DNA of 9,899 nucleotides from Eshraghiella sp045124255. GTDB lineage: Bacteria > Bacillota > Clostridia > Lachnospirales > Lachnospiraceae. The stretch is taken from the NCBI GenBank assembly GCA_045124255.1, contig JBGVLM010000029.1, forward strand, positions 1 to 9,899, written 5' to 3'. This document shows positions 6,065 to 9,899 of the stretch, piece by piece; positions within the stretch are counted from its first letter, which is position 1, and each line of letters opens with the position of its first letter. The translations under genes were made by a program, and so were the position numbers. Below the pieces are notes generated by a model. The model had not been told where the DNA came from. It saw only the letters and a program-made list of their open reading frames with translations, and ran no database searches.

Positions 6065-6952
6065 CTATACATATCCGTATACGCCGCGAACGGAAACCTC
6101 ACCCGACCTGACGCATACAATTTCTCCGCTTTCATTCTGAACCAGCAGCTCGCCGTCTGCATTTATTCCTCTTGCAATTCCCTTAAACTCAGAAGCTGTT
6201 CCGATAACAACGACCTCCTTATTAAGGTTTACAAGCTTCTGCTCATATTCCTTTTTCAGTCCTGACATATTCTCATTAACTAAATATATATCATAATATT
6301 TTTCAAAGCAGTTTCCAATCTCAGCTATAAGCCTGTTTCTGTCAACAGATGTTACACCTTCAATGGCTAAGGACGTTGCTCTGTCTGAAAGCTCCTTTGT
6401 AAAACCTGACATACTCACATTGATACCCATACCTGCAATAACATAGCTGATACCGTTATTTTCAAAAGAAGCCTCCGTTAAAATACCGACAAGCTTCCTG
6501 CCGTTTACTACTATATCATTCGGCCATTTTATCCGGGCGTCAATCTGAGTAATTCTGTTAACTGCCTCCTGACATGCCATGGCAGCCACAAGAGTCAGTG
6601 AAGCCGTGTTACACGGTTTTATATCGGGCTTTATAAGAAAAGACATCCATATGCCGTCTTCCGAGCCCGATTCCCAGCTTCTCCCAAGTCTGCCCCTTCC
6701 TCCGGTCTGCCTTTTTGCAATCAGCAAAGTACCGTTTGGAAGACTGCTCCGGTTTCTTTTTAACTCATTATTCGTTGAATCAATTTCATCGGTAATCTGA
6801 ATTTTACTGCCAAACCATTTTGTTTTTAAGCTTTTATGTATTGCTTCTGCACATAAAACATCGGGACATACAATCCCACGATTACCGTACAATTCCTGTC
6901 CCGACACAACATCTCTATTCTGTTCATTCTCTTCGGACATATATACGCCCAT
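6065..6952 (-). CDS. birA: Biotin-protein ligase BirA, apparently without its winged helix
   Basis: BirA makes biotinyl-AMP and transfers biotin to a lysine of carrier proteins such as acetyl-CoA or pyruvate carboxylase. ATG 6952 was chosen because GGAGG lies six bases upstream and it overlaps the preceding stop as TGATG (295 residues). The catalytic core is complete: IDSTNNELK (58-66), GRGRLGRSW (85-93), KWPNDIVVNGRKLVGIL (142-158, with K153), GMGINVS (174-180), and a C-terminal SH3-like domain to 295. The N-terminal 56 residues lack a DNA-binding helix-turn-helix. VSGQEL (16-21), normally the start of that domain, is followed at once by YGNRGIVCPDVL, which resembles its end. I infer an in-frame loss of about 27-30 residues, leaving ligase activity but no repressor function. 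Confidence 0.93.
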   Translation of the reverse strand: MGVYMSEENEQNRDVVSGQELYGNRGIVCPDVLCAEAIHKSLKTKWFGSKIQITDEIDSTNNELKRNRSSLPNGTLLIAKRQTGGRGRLGRSWESGSEDGIWMSFLIKPDIKPCNTASLTLVAAMACQEAVNRITQIDARIKWPNDIVVNGRKLVGILTEASFENNGISYVIAGMGINVSMSGFTKELSDRATSLAIEGVTSVDRNRLIAEIGNCFEKYYDIYLVNENMSGLKKEYEQKLVNLNKEVVVIGTASEFKGIARGINADGELLVQNESGEIVCVRSGEVSVRGVYGYV

Positions 6953-7242
6953 CAGAAGCCTCCAACTGCCACATAGCTCAAATATGCAATAACCCATATA
7001 ATTACTGCTGCGGCCTCAAGAATAATTCCATTGACCTTCTTATCATTCATAAGGTGCTTAATTCCCGTCAGAAAATTCATTGCACCGCCAATGATAAAAA
7101 TAACAGGAAACATCCATGCATTACCACGTGTATTCATAAAGGTTAATACAGCAAATACAACTGCCGCAAGCCCTAAAATAACATTTAAAATGTCAATTAT
7201 TATTCTTATTACTCTGGAAGAGCTCTTTCCTGAAGAAAACAT
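6952..7242 (-). CDS. Small integral membrane protein, three predicted helices
   Basis: The 96-residue product starts at ATG 7242 behind AGGAAGG and has three hydrophobic segments: about residues 11-36, 43-61 and 70-92. A short basic N-terminus (SSSRVIR) predicts the N-terminus inside. A conserved-looking MFPVIFIIGGAMNFLTGIKHL block spans the second helix. I half-recall similar small membrane proteins of Lachnospiraceae (possibly DUF6637) but cannot confirm this. It overlaps birA by one base of the stop and start codons (TGATG) and follows argF by 43 bases; an inverted repeat surrounds its ribosome binding site. Its function is unknown. Confidence 0.7.
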   Translation of the reverse strand: MFSSGKSSSRVIRIIIDILNVILGLAAVVFAVLTFMNTRGNAWMFPVIFIIGGAMNFLTGIKHLMNDKKVNGIILEAAAVIIWVIAYLSYVAVGGF

Positions 7243-7278
7243 ACGGGGTACCTTCCTGTTCTAAAAAGTCTACCCCGT
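7243..7278 (-). promoter_or_regulatory. Hairpin enclosing the ribosome binding site of the small membrane protein
   Basis: ACGGGGTA (7243-7250) and TACCCCGT (7271-7278) are perfect 8-bp complements. On the minus-strand mRNA they form a GC-rich stem with a 20-base loop that contains AGGAAGG; the stem's 3' arm ends at the base before the ATG. The hairpin could modulate translation or mark an mRNA processing point after argF. It lacks a T-tract, so it is not an intrinsic terminator. Confidence 0.5.
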
Positions 7279-7285
7279 TATAATA

Positions 7286-8224
7286 CTATAAATTTCCCAA
7301 GGTTGCAACCATTACAGCCTTAATGGTATGCATTCTGTTCTCTGCTTCATCAAATACTACTGACTGTGCAGATTCAAAAACCTCTTCCGTAACCTCTTTT
7401 TCCTTAACGGCAGGAAGGCAGTGCATGAAGATTGTCTCCTTCTTACCGGTCTTAGCCATCAATTCTGAATTAATCTGATATGGAGTAAGCAGTCTGATTC
7501 TCTCAGCAGCCTTATCCTCCTCGCCCATTGAGCACCATACATCAGTATATAATACATCCGCACCGGCAACTACATCTGTTGAATCTGATATTGTAATTGT
7601 ACTGCCTGATTCCTCAGCGTAGCTCTTACATAACTCCACTAATTCATCAGTAGGCCATAATTCCTTAGGTGCACAGATTACAAAGTTAACTCCCATCTTT
7701 GCAGAACCAATCATAAGGCTGTTTGCCATATTATTACGTCCGTCACCCATATATACAAAATTAAGTCCCTTAAGATATCCAAAATGCTCCTTCATTGTAA
7801 GGAAGTCTGCAAGAATCTGTGTAGGATGGTATTCATCAGTAAGTCCGTTCCATACGGGAACGCCGCTGTATTTAGCCAAATCCTCCACAGTCTGCTGTGA
7901 AAAGCCTCTGAACTCAATACCGTCAAACATTCTTCCGAGAACTCTTGCGGTATCCTTAACACTCTCCTTATATCCCAGCTGAATATCCTCTCTTCCGAGA
8001 TATTCTGCGTGTCCGCCTTCATCAAGACATCCGATTGTAAAAGAACATCTTGTTCTTGTAGATGGCTTTTCAAAAATCAAAGCAATGTTCTTGCCCTTAA
8101 GGCTGTTTCCTGTTATACCCTGTTTCTTCTTAGCTTTTAAATCAGCCGCCAGATTCAGAAGATAATCTATCTCTTCTGCTGTAAAATCCTTAAGTGTTAA
8201 AAAGCTGCGTCCCTTTAAATTCAT
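7286..8224 (-). CDS. argF: Ornithine carbamoyltransferase (catabolic or anabolic not resolved)
   Basis: The enzyme forms citrulline from ornithine and carbamoyl phosphate in the cytoplasm. The 312 residues are of usual length. Visible signatures are the carbamoyl-phosphate loop STRTR (55-59), KESVKDTARVLGRM (86-99), the HPTQ motif (133-136), MGDGRNN (159-165), the ornithine-side loop CSMGEE (231-236) and the HCLP motif with its active-site cysteine (268-271). All key residues are present. ATG 8224 has GAGGAG eight bases upstream. The gene lies 30 bases after the SPFH gene and has no other arg gene beside it, so biosynthetic argF is the likelier reading and arcB cannot be excluded. No separate promoter is evident, so it probably depends on the promoter near 9750. 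Confidence 0.95.
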   Translation of the reverse strand: MNLKGRSFLTLKDFTAEEIDYLLNLAADLKAKKKQGITGNSLKGKNIALIFEKPSTRTRCSFTIGCLDEGGHAEYLGREDIQLGYKESVKDTARVLGRMFDGIEFRGFSQQTVEDLAKYSGVPVWNGLTDEYHPTQILADFLTMKEHFGYLKGLNFVYMGDGRNNMANSLMIGSAKMGVNFVICAPKELWPTDELVELCKSYAEESGSTITISDSTDVVAGADVLYTDVWCSMGEEDKAAERIRLLTPYQINSELMAKTGKKETIFMHCLPAVKEKEVTEEVFESAQSVVFDEAENRMHTIKAVMVATLGNL

Positions 8225-8254
8225 AATTATGACTCCTCGTAAAAAATATATAAA

Positions 8255-9202
8255 TTAGTTTTCTTTACCAACCTCTACAAGTGACTTGGCAAGGCCTGCC
8301 ATTCCCTGAATCTCGGATGGAATAATAATCTTAGTCGCCTGACCGTCTGCTGCCTTTGCAAATGCTTCAAGACTCTTTAATCTTAATACTGCCTCGTCAG
8401 CACCTGCTTCCTTGATATATCTGATACCTTCTGCATTAGCCATCTGTACGGCACGAATGGCCTCTGCCTGACCTTCTGCTTCACGGATTGTTGCTTCTCT
8501 CTTAGCCTCTGCTCTGAGAATTGCAGCCTCCTTCTCAGCCTGTGCTTCAAGAATTGCAGCCTGTTTCTTACCTTCTGCGATGGTAATGTTTGCCTTTCTC
8601 TCACCTTCTGCTCTTGTCTCCATCTCACGACGTTCACGCTCTGCCTTCATCTGCTTCTCCATCGCATTCTGAATCTCAGCAGGTGGGATAATGTTCTTAA
8701 GCTCAACTCGGTTAACCTTAATTCCCCAAGGGTCTGTTGCCAAATCAAGCTCTGTTCTCATCTTAGTGTTAATAATCTCTCTTGATGTAAGAGTCTGGTC
8801 AAGCTCAAGCTCACCGATAATATTACGAAGTGTTGTAGCTGATAAATTCTCAATAGCCATAATCGGATATTCAACACCGTAAGCATAAAGCTTAGGGTCT
8901 GTAATCTGATAATATACAACCGTATCAATCTTCATTGTAACGTTATCCTTGGTAATAACCGGCTGTGGCGGGAAATCAACAACCTGCTCTTTAAGGCTCA
9001 TTCTCTTAACAGCCTTGTCGATAAACGGAAATTTAACGTGAATACCTACGCCCCATGTAGCCTTATATGCACCAAGCCTCTCAAGGATAACCGCATGTGC
9101 CTGAGGAACAACCTTAATACATGACGCAAAAATAATTAAAATAATAACAAGTGCAATAATAATTGCTCCAACCTGTCCTGCCGAAACTGCTGATAATAAC
9201 AT
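8255..9202 (-). CDS. SPFH/Band 7 domain protein, stomatin-like (paraslipin/QmcA type)
   Basis: The 315-residue protein has an N-terminal transmembrane helix (about 10-29, IIIALVIILIIFASCIKV) and a Band 7/SPFH domain (30-185) with the diagnostic VILERLGAYKATWGVGIHVKFPFID, ITKDNVTMKIDTVVYYQI and WGIKVNRVELKNIIPP signatures. A long helical segment follows (185-262), very rich in alanine, glutamate and arginine, which should form a coiled coil, and then a C-terminal stretch (270-310). Such proteins oligomerise on the inner face of the membrane and scaffold microdomains. ATG 9202 follows AGGAGG. The NfeD-family gene 36 bases upstream is its standard partner. The subfamily call rests on the helix-domain layout and the high similarity of the SPFH core. 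Confidence 0.93.
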   Translation of the reverse strand: MLLSAVSAGQVGAIIIALVIILIIFASCIKVVPQAHAVILERLGAYKATWGVGIHVKFPFIDKAVKRMSLKEQVVDFPPQPVITKDNVTMKIDTVVYYQITDPKLYAYGVEYPIMAIENLSATTLRNIIGELELDQTLTSREIINTKMRTELDLATDPWGIKVNRVELKNIIPPAEIQNAMEKQMKAERERREMETRAEGERKANITIAEGKKQAAILEAQAEKEAAILRAEAKREATIREAEGQAEAIRAVQMANAEGIRYIKEAGADEAVLRLKSLEAFAKAADGQATKIIIPSEIQGMAGLAKSLVEVGKEN

Positions 9203-9238
9203 ACTCCTAATCCTCCTGTTTAATAAAATCCCAAACTC

Positions 9239-9682
9239 TTAATTATTAATTTTCCTGACAATTAATTTTACTCCCGTAATGCTTACAATCTTAACCATTG
9301 TACCCTCAGGAATAACTTCTGAATCGCTCTCTGCTCTTGCTGTCCACTCCTGTCCGTTGACAACCGCACATCCGCTGTTCATATTGTTGTTGATTTCAAT
9401 AGTAACCTTGGCATTGGCGCCGATAAGGCTGTCAAGGTTAGTCTTATTGTCTCCAACCTTAAGAACTCTTTCAACAAATGGTCTTGTGAAAATGAGTAAA
9501 AGTACGGATACAACAACAAACACGGTAATCTGTGCCCAAACCGGAGCATTGAAAAGAGCAAGAATGAATGCGACGACTCCGCCCGCTGCAAACCATATCG
9601 TTGTAAGGCTTGTTGTACATACCTCCAAAATGATACATAAGATGGTAAGCGCAAGCCAAATCCAAATAAATGGATTATCCAT
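9239..9682 (-). CDS. NfeD-family membrane protein (short form with OB fold)
   Basis: The 147-residue protein has three hydrophobic segments near the N-terminus (about 5-22, 28-44 and 48-66) and a soluble C-terminal OB-fold domain (about 85-145) with the family signature LIGANAKVTIE and the GQEWTAR strand turn. Short NfeD proteins lack the serine protease domain of the long form and work with an SPFH partner, here encoded immediately downstream. The OB fold is thought to contact the SPFH protein. ATG 9682 has AAGGAGG seven bases upstream. It is the first gene of the operon, about 45 bases from the predicted transcription start, and two palindromes overlap that start region. Confidence 0.92.
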   Translation of the reverse strand: MDNPFIWIWLALTILCIILEVCTTSLTTIWFAAGGVVAFILALFNAPVWAQITVFVVVSVLLLIFTRPFVERVLKVGDNKTNLDSLIGANAKVTIEINNNMNSGCAVVNGQEWTARAESDSEVIPEGTMVKIVSITGVKLIVRKINN

Positions 9683-9707
9683 AGTACTGCCTCCTTCCTA
9701 ATGTAAG

Positions 9708-9724
9708 GTATAATTAAATTATAC
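9708..9724. promoter_or_regulatory. Perfect 17-bp palindrome, candidate operator (downstream of promoter)
   Basis: GTATAATT-A-AATTATAC is a perfect palindrome with 8-bp arms. It lies at about +1 to +17 of the predicted minus-strand transcript of the NfeD operon, a repressor-type position. It does not match a regulator motif I can name with confidence. Confidence 0.5.
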
Positions 9725-9729
9725 GAAGT

Positions 9730-9746
9730 TAATTGTACTACAATTA
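9730..9746. promoter_or_regulatory. Perfect 17-bp palindrome, candidate operator (overlapping -10)
   Basis: TAATTGTA-C-TACAATTA is a second perfect 8+1+8 palindrome. Its centre (9738) is 22 bp from that of the neighbouring palindrome, about two helical turns, and it covers the predicted -10 box. A dimeric or higher-order repressor could occupy both. Part of the symmetry may follow from the promoter sequence itself, and AT-rich DNA raises the chance level. Confidence 0.5.
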
Positions 9747-9760
9747 TTATTTTTTTTCAA
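9732..9760 (-). promoter_or_regulatory. Predicted sigma-A promoter of the NfeD-SPFH-argF-birA-dusB operon
   Basis: On the minus strand TTGAAA (9760-9755) and TACAAT (9737-9732) are separated by exactly 17 bp with an A-rich spacer. Transcription would start near 9725, giving a leader of about 43 bases before the ATG at 9682. No other promoter of similar quality is visible upstream of the seven packed genes. Confidence 0.65.
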
Positions 9761-9821
9761 TGATACAAAATTTTGAGTTTCCCCATTTTTTCAGAAGCTA
9801 AATCACATCCAAAATAAAAAA

Positions 9822-9889
9822 GCAAAAACACTGCACTAATGTTATAATTAAATCACGACAAAATAAATAAAACAAAGGAGTGTTTTTGC
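9822..9889. repeat. Perfect 11-bp inverted repeat around the plus-strand promoter
   Basis: GCAAAAACACT (9822-9832) and AGTGTTTTTGC (9879-9889) are exact complements separated by 46 bases. The right arm runs from the ribosome binding site to the base before the ATG; the left arm lies upstream of the predicted -10, near the -35 position, so it would not be in the transcript. This points to DNA-level recognition such as an operator pair or a mobile-element feature. Confidence 0.55.
9840..9848 (+). promoter_or_regulatory. Extended -10 promoter for the divergent gene at the right edge
   Basis: TGTTATAAT provides the TGn extension and a perfect TATAAT (9843-9848). The -35 region is poor, as is usual for extended -10 promoters. 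It lies 42 bases before the plus-strand start codon. Confidence 0.55.
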
Positions 9890-9899
9890 ATGATTAATT
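9890..9899 (+). CDS. Start of a divergent gene (first three codons only)
   Basis: ATG at 9890 is preceded by AAAGGAG at nine bases and by an extended -10 promoter. Only M-I-N is visible before the window ends. The flanking inverted repeat and the leader would fit a transposase gene near an insertion-sequence end as well as an ordinary autoregulated gene. The product cannot be named. Confidence 0.5.

Noticed and set aside
8383..8660. Repetitive GA-rich and CT-rich DNA inside the SPFH gene as a tandem repeat or CRISPR-like array
   Set aside because: The periodicity follows from the alanine-glutamate-arginine coiled coil; units are not exact and no spacer pattern is present.

Overview
The window looks like a chromosomal segment of a low-to-mid GC Firmicute, most likely a Lachnospiraceae member. 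The reasons are the strong AGGAGG-type ribosome binding sites, near-consensus sigma-A promoters, a GreA-LysS pair, a small conserved protein of the kind I recall as DUF6145 beside DusB and BirA, and DUF6462-like proteins of the type carried by integrative elements of this family. Almost every gene is on the minus strand, so transcription runs right to left. No search was run; family names rest on recognising motifs.

Left part (1 to about 2.65 kb): accessory DNA, probably one end of a degraded integrative element. It begins with the last 35 codons of a plus-strand serine recombinase. Facing it is a truncated actin-like (ParM-type) plasmid segregation gene. Behind that come a cysteine-rich protein with a TTG start and a 56-codon membrane protein overlapping it, then about 440 bases of poorly explained DNA holding a nested inverted repeat and two tiny candidate ORFs. 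Next are three consecutive genes that together carry four copies of one Xis-like (DUF6462-like) domain. Between them and lysS lie a strong minus-strand terminator and a cluster of four related TTGAC-type boxes that look like recombinase or accessory-factor sites. No integrase gene is present in the window.

Core part (2.65 to 9.7 kb): greA and lysS form a unit driven by a near-perfect promoter inside the 3' end of dusB. Upstream, seven tightly packed genes run from a predicted promoter near 9.75 kb: NfeD-family protein, SPFH/stomatin-like protein, argF, a small three-helix membrane protein, birA, a DUF6145-like protein and dusB. They combine membrane organisation (NfeD with SPFH), arginine synthesis, biotin attachment and tRNA modification. 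BirA appears to have lost its DNA-binding winged helix by an in-frame deletion, leaving only the ligase.

Right end (9.7 to 9.9 kb): a divergent intergenic region with two perfect 17-bp palindromes 22 bp apart at the minus-strand operon promoter. An extended -10 promoter serves a plus-strand gene of which only the first three codons are seen; that promoter is bracketed by a perfect 11-bp inverted repeat.

I found no complete new multi-gene system. The best leads are the amplified Xis-like family beside the TTGAC box cluster, the paired palindromes upstream of the argF-containing operon, and the trimmed BirA.
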